This document shows positions 34,074 to 41,964 of a stretch of 64,000 nt of DNA, piece by piece. Source of the stretch: a virus; the IMG/VR virus record IMGVR_UViG_3300032829_000004, positions 1-64,000 of that record, one strand, 5' to 3'. The notes beneath the pieces are model-generated. The model worked only from the letters and a program-made list of their open reading frames with translations, ran no database searches and was not told the origin of the DNA. Each line of letters begins with the position of its first letter. Position 1 is the stretch's first letter. A program made the position numbers and the translations under genes.

Positions 34074-34768
34074 TCTCGGTCCTGTGCCCGTCACGGGGAC
34101 GCCCGGAATCCCTCAGCGGCTCGATCGGTTCCCTGCTCAGCCTTGCCTCTGACATGACCGGGGTTGAGATCCTGGTCGCCGCCGACCCGGACGACCATGC
34201 CACCGCGGGCGCGGTGCCCGCGGTTGCCGCCTGCTGGACCGCCCCGGAACGTTACGGGTACGCGCAGCTCCACCGCTACTACAACCACCTGGCAGCGCTT
34301 GCCCGGGGCGAGTGGCTGCTGCTGTGGAACGACGACGCCCGGATGCTCACCAGGGACTGGGACAAGGTCATCGAGGGCCAGGAGCCGGGCGTCCTGTGGC
34401 CAGGGTCCAACCAGGGCCCGTACTTCTTCCCCGCGTGGCCGAAGGCGTGGTCGGACGCGTGGGGCCACGTGTCGCTGTCCCCGAACGTGGACGTGTGGCT
34501 GTCCGAGGTCGGCTCCCGGCTAGGCCTCGCCCGTCCGGTCCCGGTCGAGATCGTGCACGACCGGAAGGACATCACCGGCGGCCATGACGACCTGACGTAC
34601 GCTGAAGGGCGCGCGGTCATGGGCGCCTACTCCAACCATCCCGACTACGATTCGGCGGCCAACCGGGAAGCCAGGATCAGGGACGCTATCGCGGTGCGGC
34701 GCCTCCTGGAGGGGGTGTCCTCAGCCTCAGCTACAGCGCCTCGAACCGTTCCAGCCGTACCGGGGTAG
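34070..34768 (+). CDS. GT-A type glycosyltransferase-like protein
   Basis: 232 residues; ATGA start. ISVLCPSRGRPESL opens a GT2-like Rossmann half; RGEWLLLWNDDARMLTRDWD holds the Asp-Asp metal motif (near 83-84); a GGHDDLTYAEG segment may supply the catalytic acid. Shorter than full GT2 enzymes. The end overlaps an antisense small zinc gene. Probably the second transferase of the sugar cassette. Confidence 0.75.
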   Translation: MISVLCPSRGRPESLSGSIGSLLSLASDMTGVEILVAADPDDHATAGAVPAVAACWTAPERYGYAQLHRYYNHLAALARGEWLLLWNDDARMLTRDWDKVIEGQEPGVLWPGSNQGPYFFPAWPKAWSDAWGHVSLSPNVDVWLSEVGSRLGLARPVPVEIVHDRKDITGGHDDLTYAEGRAVMGAYSNHPDYDSAANREARIRDAIAVRRLLEGVSSASATAPRTVPAVPG

Positions 34769-35045
34769 AGCACTTCCCGCACAGGAGCGGCTCCATCGCA
34801 TGCCAGGTCCGCCAGAACGGATGGCTGGCGAACGTGATCGCCTGCCTGTGCATGTTGCACACCGGCCACGGCTCGGCGGACCCGCAGGTGCCAGTGTTCT
34901 CCTCGTGGTCGAACAAGGCGAGCCACTTCGCCGTATCCGCGCACGGCGGGTCGGCCATCGAGAAGAAGCACGGAACATGGCCCTCGAACATGGCCAGGGC
35001 CGCTGTGCGGGATTCGACGGTGCTGCCGGCCGCGGCGGAAGTCAT
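34731..35045 (-). CDS. Antisense small zinc protein (104 aa, moron-like)
   Basis: ATG 35045 on the minus strand. MFEGHVPCFFSMADPPC, CGSAEPWPVCNMHRQA and LLCGKCS give several Cys/His ligands, a pattern I associate with small actinophage hypothetical proteins. It is convergent to and overlaps the last 38 bases of the glycosyltransferase. Independent expression is expected. Confidence 0.6.
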   Translation of the reverse strand: MTSAAAGSTVESRTAALAMFEGHVPCFFSMADPPCADTAKWLALFDHEENTGTCGSAEPWPVCNMHRQAITFASHPFWRTWHAMEPLLCGKCSTPVRLERFEAL

Positions 35046-35095
35046 GACCGGAATCTACCGGCCGCCGCCAGTCCTGGCGTCCCGGGACCGGGGAG

Positions 35096-35185
35096 GCCCG
35101 CAGCGGGGACCTCTTGCGGTCTTTGCCCCGCCATGCCGCCGTGAAGCCGGACCGCGTCAGCGGCGGGGCGGGCCTCTCCTTTCTT
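35096..35185. terminator. Possible GC-rich hairpin between convergent transcripts
   Basis: GCCCCGCC (35125-35132) can pair with GGCGGGGC (35162-35169), and flanking GGCCCGC with GCGGGCC, followed by a pyrimidine tract CTCTCCTTTCTTCT. It lies in the 178-base gap between two minus-strand genes after the sugar cassette. The loop is long, so certainty is low. Confidence 0.3.
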
Positions 35186-35223
35186 CTCCCGTCACTTCCG
35201 GTCCCCGCCGGCCAGTCCGTGAT

Positions 35224-35616
35224 CTAGCCGGCAGCCGGGGAGCAGTACGAGCGGAGTGCCGCGGCATCAGCCGTCCACTGGCCCACCGCCGCAGTCATCC
35301 CGGTGCCCGTGGCGAATGCGAACCCGATGTTGAGCGCGTCGGCCGCGAGACTGTCGGCGAGCATTCCGGCGGTCGTTCCTTTCCGGCCGCCGAGCGCGAC
35401 CGAGTCATCAGCGGTCTGCGTTTCCGTCGCGGGGGCTTCCGCGGGGAGCGCGGCCAGCGCGGAAGCACAGCCGGGCGGCATCGCCGCTGCCGTGGCTTTC
35501 GCCGTGACGGCGGCTTTCGCCGTGACGGTGACTGCCGACACCGGCGTGCCGGGCGAGCAGGCGGCAAGCAGGACGGTGAGCGTGAGCAGGGGGACAGCAC
35601 GGCGTGCACCCATCAT
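35224..35616 (-). CDS. Secreted lipoprotein (moron; candidate superinfection exclusion factor)
   Basis: 130 residues from ATG 35616 with AAGGA upstream. The N terminus is basic (MMGARR), then a hydrophobic core, then lipobox LLAAC, so Cys becomes the lipidated first residue. The mature part is Ala/Thr-rich with two further Cys (PPGCASAL and SYCSPAAG) that could form a disulfide. Opposite orientation to the late operon suggests expression from a prophage promoter. Phage lipoproteins in other systems block injection by related phages; here that is inference. Confidence 0.7.
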   Translation of the reverse strand: MMGARRAVPLLTLTVLLAACSPGTPVSAVTVTAKAAVTAKATAAAMPPGCASALAALPAEAPATETQTADDSVALGGRKGTTAGMLADSLAADALNIGFAFATGTGMTAAVGQWTADAAALRSYCSPAAG

Positions 35617-35768
35617 GAGGGCAGCGTCCTTCCTAGGGGTGACCTGGGTTGCCGGCGGCTGCGGCCTGCGCGCGGCGTGTGACAAGGCGTGACGCTACCA
35701 GTTGACCGGGGCGGACACAGGAAGCCGCGCTTCCCCTTCACTCATCCGAATACAGCCCGGAGGCAGCC

Positions 35769-36128
35769 TTGGCCGACACTGACCCAGCCGTCTCGTATGC
35801 CGTCCGGGACCTGATAGCGGAGCTCCGCAACGACCTGCGGGGCGACATCGCCGCACTGCGCGCCGAGATCGCAGCCCAGCGGCAGCACCTGGAAGACAGG
35901 TTCGACCGGATAGACGCCAAGCTCGACGGGAAAGCCGACCGGGCAGCGGTCGACGCCCTGGCCGTGCGGGTCACGACGCTCGAAGAAGACAGGCGGGTCC
36001 GCGAGGAACGGGACCGTGTTGAACGCGAGCACCATCAGGCCGGGGTCGACTGGCACCGGTGGATCTGGCCCACCCTCGCGGCCATCGCGGTCGTCATCGT
36101 CGGGATTCTCCAGATAGTGCTGAAATAG
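35769..36128 (+). CDS. Coiled-coil membrane protein, holin candidate 1
   Basis: 119 residues; TTG 35769 with GGAGG upstream. A long charged coiled coil (about 10-85, heptads through LRAEIAAQRQHLEDRFDRID) ends in one C-terminal transmembrane helix, WIWPTLAAIAVVIVGILQIV. Actinophage lysis cassettes often hold a small protein of this shape near the lysin. It could be a holin or a tail-membrane anchor. Confidence 0.6.
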   Translation: MADTDPAVSYAVRDLIAELRNDLRGDIAALRAEIAAQRQHLEDRFDRIDAKLDGKADRAAVDALAVRVTTLEEDRRVREERDRVEREHHQAGVDWHRWIWPTLAAIAVVIVGILQIVLK

Positions 36129-36131
36129 GGG

Positions 36132-37313
36132 GTGCCGGTGACCGTTCCCGCGCACGTGCAAGCGGAGTCGCATCACTACGTGATGCACTTCCCGCCCCAC
36201 CCGGCCAGGGCCGACGACCCGCATTACGCCGACTTCGACCACTACCACCGCAAGACGCGGGCGACCGCACGGTGTTACATCGGTGAGCGGATCGGGTTCG
36301 GCGACTGCAAAGACGCGCAGTGCAAGCCGTGCCCGCCTCCTGAAGACGGCGGCGAGCAGCCGGGGCTCGAGCTGCACCATGCCCACGTCGAGTTCAGCCT
36401 CCAGAACGGCGTCGACCTTGCCGCACTCGAGAAGGACTACCCCGGCATCTCCGACCCGTCTCAGGTCGGGGCATGGGTCGAGTCGGAGGCGAACTTCCGG
36501 TGGCTCTGCGTCGCCGAGGGATCGCCCGTGCTGATGGCGGACGGCACGACGCGCCCGATCGAGTATGTGCTACCCGGCGAGCAGGTCATCGGCAGAGACG
36601 GACTGCCTCACCTTGTCGAAGTAACCAGCCGGAAGAGGTATCGCGGCGAGCTCGTATCGTTCGGCTGCGCGTCGTTCACGCCTGAGCACCGCATTCTTAG
36701 TCATCGAGGCTGGCTCTCTGCGGCCCATGTTTTCCGCCAGGTCTGGATGCATGGCCCGGACGTGATCGCGCTGCGATGCGAACAGAACCAGATTCGCTCT
36801 GGCGTTGTCGGCGCGGTTCCCGTTGAGGTGGTGAACGCGCTCTCGCGGCAGCAGCGGGCGCCCTATCCAGTCTTCCATGACCACGACGTGCTCCATGCGA
36901 TGCCGGCTGCCGTCCCAGATGCGGATGTAGCCCTTCGCGGTGACCCAGGCCGTCCGGTTGCCGACGTTCCACTTCGGGAGCTTGTTCAGCTCCGTGAGGC
37001 GGCACTCGTTGGTGCAGTAGCGCCCGACGTTCGGGCGGGAGCGCCAGTGCGCCGGTCGGTGGAAGGTCTTCCCGCAGGAGGCGCAAGCCCAGAGATGGGA
37101 TGGGTCACAGCGATGCCCAGCCGGACGGCCGCTTTTACCGGATGGGTTCACGACCTAAGTGTAGCGCATAGCCACTCTTTTGTTGTGGGCGGCATCGCGG
37201 CTCATAACTGTGCCTGGCATCACAGGGGGGCGGCCGGGGCGCATACGGCGTCGCATTCCGATTGGGAGGCGAGCCAGTACGTGCAGGGTCTGATTTCGCA
37301 GGCGGCGAAGTGA
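36132..37313 (+). CDS. HNH/zinc-type phage protein interrupted by an intein
   Basis: 393 residues as translated; GTG 36132 (GTG 36138 also possible). The N-extein (1-125) has a four-Cys site (CYIG...CKDAQCKPC) and LELHHAHVEFSL. The intein is residues 126-359. The C-extein begins at Cys360 in CAWHHRGAAGAHTASHSDWE. Rejoined, ELHHAH ... N.RWLCAWHHRG has the spacing of a His-Asn-His beta-beta-alpha metal nuclease. The intein therefore sits at the conserved Cys next to the putative active-site His pair. Function of the mature protein: probable HNH endonuclease or metal-binding protein. It lies between holin candidate 1 and the metalloprotease. Confidence 0.8.
   Translation: MPVTVPAHVQAESHHYVMHFPPHPARADDPHYADFDHYHRKTRATARCYIGERIGFGDCKDAQCKPCPPPEDGGEQPGLELHHAHVEFSLQNGVDLAALEKDYPGISDPSQVGAWVESEANFRWLCVAEGSPVLMADGTTRPIEYVLPGEQVIGRDGLPHLVEVTSRKRYRGELVSFGCASFTPEHRILSHRGWLSAAHVFRQVWMHGPDVIALRCEQNQIRSGVVGAVPVEVVNALSRQQRAPYPVFHDHDVLHAMPAAVPDADVALRGDPGRPVADVPLRELVQLREAALVGAVAPDVRAGAPVRRSVEGLPAGGASPEMGWVTAMPSRTAAFTGWVHDLSVAHSHSFVVGGIAAHNCAWHHRGAAGAHTASHSDWEASQYVQGLISQAAK
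36507..37208 (+). mobile_element. Intein (Hint splicing domain, 234 residues)
   Basis: Block A CVAEGSPVLMADGTTRPIEY starts at Cys126 (intein Cys1). Block B is TPEHRIL with Thr183 and His186. Blocks F and G read VHDLSVAHSHSFVVGG then AAHN, with penultimate His358, Asn359 and +1 Cys360. All residues for class 1 splicing are present. No LAGLIDADG or sense-strand nuclease lies between B and F. The middle is instead the reverse complement of an HNH gene on the other strand, kept free of sense stops. The segment has visibly lower GC than its flanks. Confidence 0.9.
36570..37151 (-). CDS. HNH homing endonuclease-like protein encoded antisense inside the intein
   Basis: 193 residues from GTG 37151. 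The N-terminal zinc site is CASC (Cys23/26) and CTNEC (Cys46/50). A central GYIRIWDG...RMEHVVVMED strand pair precedes the HNH core VHHLNGNRADNARANLVLF (His107/108, Asn111, Asn120) and His130. This is the arrangement of freestanding phage HNH homing enzymes. The gene covers the whole linker between intein blocks B and F and its 3' end runs antisense through block B. A TACACT box lies 8-13 bases upstream of the start. It is likely the enzyme that mobilises the intein. Confidence 0.85.
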   Translation of the reverse strand: MNPSGKSGRPAGHRCDPSHLWACASCGKTFHRPAHWRSRPNVGRYCTNECRLTELNKLPKWNVGNRTAWVTAKGYIRIWDGSRHRMEHVVVMEDWIGRPLLPRERVHHLNGNRADNARANLVLFASQRDHVRAMHPDLAENMGRREPASMTKNAVLRRERRAAERYELAAIPLPAGYFDKVRQSVSADDLLAG

Positions 37314-38068
37314 CCGGCATCCCCGTCCAGGGCCTGTCGCCGGCAAAGGCTGGAACGGGCGTGACCAGGTCGATTGTCGTTCACCAGGTCCGCGTCGCGG
37401 ATGAGGGCCGCTGGCAGTGGCGGGGTTCCCGCCTGACCTGGCAGCCTCCGCACCGGTACGGGTTCGAGGCGGAGTTCGACCCGTTCCCCGCCTACCCCCA
37501 CGATCCTGACGCGGCCCGCAAGGCGGCCGATCATGTCGCCGCGTGCTGCCCTCCGCTGTGGGACGTGAACCTGTACCTCGCCGACCGCGAGGAGACGTCC
37601 CGGTCCAACGGCCACTCCAACGTCCACGAAGGCGGCCGGTACGAAGGCTCCGAATGGGTGCAGGACGAGCCGTCCGGGATGATCCTGCTGTCCGCCAAAC
37701 GGATACCGCCGCACCCTGCGATGACCCGCCACCTGGTGGCCCACGAGTACGGGCACAACGTCGAGTACATGCTGAACTCGCTGCGCGGCGGCAGGCACGT
37801 GGCATCATGCGACGACCTCGAACGCGAGTACGCGGAAATGCGCGGCCTCCCGCCGTCGTCGGTCCACCACGGGGAAGGCGCGACCTGGCACGACTCCGCC
37901 TGCGAGATCATGGCGTGCGACTTCCGGATCGTCGTCTGCGGCACCGAGGCGGAGTTCTGGCCCCACCCCGGCATCCCACGGCCGGAAGAAGTACCCGCCG
38001 TACGGCAGTGGTGGGTCGGCGCGACGGGACAGCTGGCGGATGGCCTGGCCGCGAAGCAGGCGGCATGA
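37310..38068 (+). CDS. Zinc metallopeptidase (HExxH)
   Basis: 252 residues; GTGA overlap with the intein gene. HLVAHEYGHNVEYML gives the metal/catalytic motif His145-Glu146-x-x-His149. Downstream acidic and His residues (LEREYAEM; GEGATWHDSACEIMACDF) may provide the third ligand, as in gluzincin or aspzincin-like enzymes. No signal peptide is visible. In the lysis cassette it could process cell-wall peptides or a virion component. Substrate unknown. Confidence 0.7.
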   Translation: MTGIPVQGLSPAKAGTGVTRSIVVHQVRVADEGRWQWRGSRLTWQPPHRYGFEAEFDPFPAYPHDPDAARKAADHVAACCPPLWDVNLYLADREETSRSNGHSNVHEGGRYEGSEWVQDEPSGMILLSAKRIPPHPAMTRHLVAHEYGHNVEYMLNSLRGGRHVASCDDLEREYAEMRGLPPSSVHHGEGATWHDSACEIMACDFRIVVCGTEAEFWPHPGIPRPEEVPAVRQWWVGATGQLADGLAAKQAA

Positions 38069-38145
38069 CCTCCAAGGCCCGTGCTGGGGCGCTGGTCTTC
38101 CCGGGCGGCGGGGACGGGACTCCCGAATGGCAGGCGGCTTCATGA
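38065..38145 (+). CDS. Very small coupled ORF (26 aa)
   Basis: ATG overlaps the peptidase stop (ATGA), and its own stop overlaps the next ATG (ATGA). The product is basic at the start and Gly-rich. It may only serve translational coupling between the peptidase and the membrane protein. No known family. Confidence 0.35.
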   Translation: MTSKARAGALVFPGGGDGTPEWQAAS

Positions 38146-38510
38146 GGCAGCACGATGCGGTCACCCATCCCCGGGACCTGATCGCCACGGAGAAGCGCGC
38201 GGTCGCCAGGTTCAACGACTGGGCGGCCACTCATCTCGCCGCGTTCTTCGGCCTGGTGTGGACGGTGTGGTTCTTCGCCGCCTGGCCGCTGGCGTCGCTG
38301 CTGCTGCCGAAGGGCCTCCAGTCGGTGGCGTTCTTCATCTCCTCCGGCTGGATCCAGCTATGGGCGCTGCCGCTGCTGAACTACGTCTCCAACCGGACCC
38401 AGGAGATGCAGGGCGCGCAGTCCGACGCGCAGCACCTCGCGCTGACTCACATCGCGAACACGGTTGACGACATCAAGGCCGCTCTCGCGGCAGGGAAGGA
38501 CCCGGCATGA
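38142..38510 (+). CDS. Two-helix membrane protein, holin candidate 2
   Basis: 122 residues; ATG 38142. After an amphipathic N terminus (EKRAVARFNDWAATH) come two hydrophobic segments at about 33-52 and 63-82 (FFGLVWTVWFFAAWPLASLL; VAFFISSGWIQLWALPLL), then a coiled helix (AQHLALTHIANTVDDIKAAL). The layout resembles DUF1003-like or class II holin proteins. It directly precedes and overlaps the lysin gene, the classical holin position. Confidence 0.65.
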   Translation: MRQHDAVTHPRDLIATEKRAVARFNDWAATHLAAFFGLVWTVWFFAAWPLASLLLPKGLQSVAFFISSGWIQLWALPLLNYVSNRTQEMQGAQSDAQHLALTHIANTVDDIKAALAAGKDPA

Positions 38511-39424
38511 CGGCCAGCGCGCAGGGCGCGGACACTTCGGCCTACCAGCAGCCGCTCACCGCCGCCGTGCTGAAGGCAGCGGGCTTGTCGTTTGCGTTCG
38601 CGAAGGCCGCCAACGGGACGGCGGGGGAAGACCCGGATTTCGCCGTGTCCTGGCAGGCGATCGCCGAGGCAGGCCTGCACCGCGGTGCCTACCATGAGCT
38701 GACCGGGGAGGACCCGCTGCTCCAGGCGGGCACTTTCATGGCCGTCGTCGCCGGCCGGGGGCTGAAGGCGGGGGACATGCTCGCCGTCGTCGCCTCCGAC
38801 TATGCCGTGGCCGGGCGGCAGGCGAAGGCGTTCCTCGACGCGGTGAAGGCGGCGGCGGGACCGGAATGCCCGGTGCTGCTCTACTCGGACCTGTCGGCGC
38901 TCCCGTCACTGGCGGAATGCTCGGGGTACCCGCTGTGGCTCGCGTATTACGCGGACTCGGCTCCCGCCTCGGTGGCCCCGTGGGACCGGTGGACGTTCTG
39001 GCAGTACCAGGCGGGCGGCGGGGCTGACGGCGGGGACCGTGACGCGTTCAACGGCACCGTGGCGGAGCTCGACGCGTGGATCGCATCGTACGCGCACCCG
39101 GAACCTCCGGCGGACTGGACGTTCGGCCCGGTACGGGACCTGACCGTGGAGGGCGCGGGGCCGCACTCGGTGAAGCTCGCCTGGGAATCCCCGGCCGTGC
39201 CGATGCCCGCGGCGGTCGGCCACTACCAGATCGTCGTGCGGAAGGACGCGCAGGACGTCGGAAGCTACCCGAGGGTCACGCCCACGGGGGCAAGCCCCGA
39301 AACGTGGCAGGGCGGCAGCCTCCAGCCGGGCACCGCCTACGAGGCCCTGGTCCGCGCGGTCGCCCGGGACGGCGGCCACGCCTCCCCGTGGGCGGCGGCG
39401 GCCTTCACGACGGCAAGCGCCTAG
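38507..39424 (+). CDS. GH25-like lysin with fibronectin type III domain
   Basis: 305 residues; ATGA overlap with the holin candidate. Residues about 6-185 follow the GH25 muramidase barrel (GADTSAYQQ with Asp9; LSFAFAKAANG; GAYHELTGED; LWLAYYAD; WTFWQYQAG). About 200-303 is a fibronectin III-like domain (VRDLTVEGAGPHSVKLAWE ... YEALVRAVARDGG). Unlike active GH25 enzymes, no D-x-E pair is found at the end of strand 4, where the sequence reads LAVVASDYA. It may therefore be a weakened enzyme or a binding protein. The operon position still argues for host lysis. Confidence 0.75.
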   Translation: MTASAQGADTSAYQQPLTAAVLKAAGLSFAFAKAANGTAGEDPDFAVSWQAIAEAGLHRGAYHELTGEDPLLQAGTFMAVVAGRGLKAGDMLAVVASDYAVAGRQAKAFLDAVKAAAGPECPVLLYSDLSALPSLAECSGYPLWLAYYADSAPASVAPWDRWTFWQYQAGGGADGGDRDAFNGTVAELDAWIASYAHPEPPADWTFGPVRDLTVEGAGPHSVKLAWESPAVPMPAAVGHYQIVVRKDAQDVGSYPRVTPTGASPETWQGGSLQPGTAYEALVRAVARDGGHASPWAAAAFTTASA

Positions 39425-39503
39425 CAGTCCGGCCTGAGATGCCCGCCCGCGATCACCCTGCCGCACTCTGCGGCCGGGTGCACCAGGCCAGTTCAGGAGG
39501 CGT

Positions 39504-41348
39504 GTGACCTCTTACGAGATTTCCCAGCTGTCCCAGCTGTCCGCCCTCGCGGCGGGAGACCTGGCACCAGTCGTCGACGTGTCGGACACGTCGACTCCCC
39601 CGGCAGGGCCGGGCGGCAGCGACAAGTCGGTTCCGGCGGCCCAGCTGGGAGACCAGCTTTCCTCGCTCGCGAAGGGCACCGCGTCGAACGCCGGCCTGAC
39701 GAGCTTGTGGGCGGCGATAGCGAACCGCAACAGTGCGCGCTGCGAAATCATCGTGCTCGGCGACTCGATCACGGAGGGGCAGGGCGCGTCCCTGTGGGCT
39801 AACCGGTGGGTGGTGCAGGCGCAGGCCGCGATCCGCGCCGCCTACCCGACGACGGCGAACGGGTCGGGCGGCGGGTACGGGTTCATCCCCATCCAGTCCG
39901 CCGGCTCGGACACGTTCACGTGGCCTGTCACCCAGACGGCCGGCGCGGTGACCGAGTTCGACCTGGGTCCGGTCCGCAACAGCACCGTCACCAGCGCGAC
40001 GGGCTCGACCTGGACGTACACGGCCACGCCTGGGACGACGTCGGTCAAGATCATGTACTACGACGTGGGCTATTCCGGCAGCTTCACGTACAAGGTCAAC
40101 TCGGGCAGCACCACGACGGTGTCCAACACGATGACCGGGAAAGAGCTGCTCACCTCCTCCATCCCGATGGTGGCCGGGGACGTCCTGACGATCGTGTTCA
40201 CCGCCGGAACCGGGATCGTGCTGGACGGGCTGCTGCACTTCGCCGGCGACGAGAACTCCGGGATCACGCTGCACGGCTGCGGCCACTTCGGCTGGTGCGC
40301 CGGGACGGAAATGAGCATCGGGTGGAACCAGCCGGAGACGTACAGCCTCAACTGGGCGCAGTGCTACGCCAACGGGTTCCCGACCACCCCGGCGGCGCTG
40401 ATGATCATGCTGGGCGTCAACGACGCCCGGATCACCTCCGTCGGCTCCGGCGGCGGCCGGACCGCCGCCCAGTTCGCCAGCGACCTGCAAGGACTCGTCT
40501 CCACGATCCGGGGAGCGGCGACGGCGCTGGCCACCCTGCCGCTCATCCTCGTCATCCCGTACCAGGCGAATGAGACGGTGCAGGACGCCGGCGGGTGGGC
40601 GGCGTACGCGGCGGCCATAAGGTCAGTCGCCGTCGCCGATGCCGTCGGGGCGATGGTGATCGACCTCAACTACCGGATGCCGACGGTCGCCAGCGACTAC
40701 GACGGCGGGATCTTGTACATCGACGACTACCACCCGACCGACCTGGGCCACCTGCTGCTCGGAAAGCTCGCCGCGGGCGCCGCAGAAGGACTGCCGCCGG
40801 AGGCGGTCACCACTCCGGCGCGGTGGTCGGCGGCCGAGCCGCTGGCGAGCGGGGAGAGCATCCTTCCCCGGTTCGCGCTGAACGGGAGCCTGGCCTATCC
40901 GGCGGGGACGCTCGCACTCGCCTCCTGGGTAGCGGCGACGTCCGGCACGGCCACCGCGGTGCGGGTGGCGACGACCGGCACCGCGGGCTCCGGCCTCACC
41001 TACGCGGCCGTGGGCGTCTACGAGCTTGACAGCAGCGGGAACGGGCAGCTGCTCGCGTCCACGGGCGACGTGCACGCCACCGCGTTCACCAGCGCCTACA
41101 CCGTCTACGACCTCACGCTGACGAGCAGTTTCGCCCGGAACGCGGGGCAGCGGTATGCGCTGGGGATGCTGTTCACGGGCACCACCCCGCCATCCGTCGC
41201 GGCGGTCGGCTATCCGAACTACGGGTTCGGTTCCGTCGCCCCGTGGGCGTGGGGCGGGATCACCGGGCAGTCAGCGCTCCCCGCCACGTTCCTGGCCTCC
41301 TCTCTGGCGTACACCGACGGGCCGCCGGCGGCGACGGTGCACCCGTGA
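39504..41348 (+). CDS. SGNH/GDSL esterase tail fibre
   Basis: 614 residues; GTG 39504 after AGGAGG. The N terminus (ISQLSQLSALAAGDLAPVVD) is the sort of fibre attachment segment common in actinophages. About 78-430 is an SGNH hydrolase: nucleophile Ser88 in VLGDSITEGQG, GVNDAR (Asn/Asp block), and DDYHPTDLGH with the Asp/His pair. A beta-rich insertion lies at about 130-240. The C-terminal 170 residues form a jelly-roll-like module (LALASWVAATSGTATAVRV; AGQRYALGMLF). It likely deacylates surface polysaccharide during adsorption. Confidence 0.8.
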   Translation: MTSYEISQLSQLSALAAGDLAPVVDVSDTSTPPAGPGGSDKSVPAAQLGDQLSSLAKGTASNAGLTSLWAAIANRNSARCEIIVLGDSITEGQGASLWANRWVVQAQAAIRAAYPTTANGSGGGYGFIPIQSAGSDTFTWPVTQTAGAVTEFDLGPVRNSTVTSATGSTWTYTATPGTTSVKIMYYDVGYSGSFTYKVNSGSTTTVSNTMTGKELLTSSIPMVAGDVLTIVFTAGTGIVLDGLLHFAGDENSGITLHGCGHFGWCAGTEMSIGWNQPETYSLNWAQCYANGFPTTPAALMIMLGVNDARITSVGSGGGRTAAQFASDLQGLVSTIRGAATALATLPLILVIPYQANETVQDAGGWAAYAAAIRSVAVADAVGAMVIDLNYRMPTVASDYDGGILYIDDYHPTDLGHLLLGKLAAGAAEGLPPEAVTTPARWSAAEPLASGESILPRFALNGSLAYPAGTLALASWVAATSGTATAVRVATTGTAGSGLTYAAVGVYELDSSGNGQLLASTGDVHATAFTSAYTVYDLTLTSSFARNAGQRYALGMLFTGTTPPSVAAVGYPNYGFGSVAPWAWGGITGQSALPATFLASSLAYTDGPPAATVHP

Positions 41349-41466
41349 CAGCCCGTGCGGGAACTGTGCACCCCCGGCACGTCTAACTACTGCAAGTACG
41401 AATGCACACCTGCGGCACAGGGTGCCCCGAACGCCAAGCAGCCTAGCGCGGGACGGCCGGGATCGT

Positions 41467-41904
41467 TTACGCGGACGGCACCCACTCGGGCCGGTAGTCC
41501 GGGTGGTCGGACCAGGCGGCGGCGAGGTCGCGCACGTCCAGTTCGTGCGAGTCCGCGCGCAGCGGCCAGCCAGGGTCGGCGGGACCGTACCCGGCACCTT
41601 CGTTTACCGCGCCGACAGTCACCTGATTGCGGGCGAATTCCCAGCGGGCCAGGATGCGCCGCTTGGCCGTGACCTCGCGCAGTACCCGCGCCGGGTCGTG
41701 GCGGGCGATGTGCTCCGCCTCGTTCAGGGTGGGGGTTCCCTCGTCGTAGACCAGGGGCTGGCCGGTGGCATAGGTGACGATCCATGAATCATGCTCGTCT
41801 TCGGCGGCCTTCCACGGCGACGGCGACTCGCATGCCTTCGCGGTCGCCTCGTCCTCGGCAAGCCGGGCTTCTACGAACGCGGCCAGTTCTTCCATGCCCC
41901 TCAT
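41467..41904 (-). CDS. DUF6221 family protein (antisense moron)
   Basis: 145 residues; ATG 41904 (ATG 41895 also possible). MEELAAFVEARLAEDEATA ... HIARHDPARVLREVTAKRRIL is the recognisable DUF6221 pattern from actinobacterial prophages; its biochemical role is unknown. It lies on the minus strand between the esterase fibre and the papain-like protein, so it needs its own promoter. Confidence 0.75.
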   Translation of the reverse strand: MRGMEELAAFVEARLAEDEATAKACESPSPWKAAEDEHDSWIVTYATGQPLVYDEGTPTLNEAEHIARHDPARVLREVTAKRRILARWEFARNQVTVGAVNEGAGYGPADPGWPLRADSHELDVRDLAAAWSDHPDYRPEWVPSA

Positions 41905-41964
41905 TCTCCAGTCCAATGCCAGCGGTCCGGGGCTTTCCCACTGCCACGCTCGAAGGGAACCGTC

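Noticed and set aside
36716-37130. Sense-strand endonuclease domain inside the intein
   Set aside because: The sense translation here has no LAGLIDADG, HNH or other nuclease motif; it is explained as the complement of the minus-strand HNH gene.
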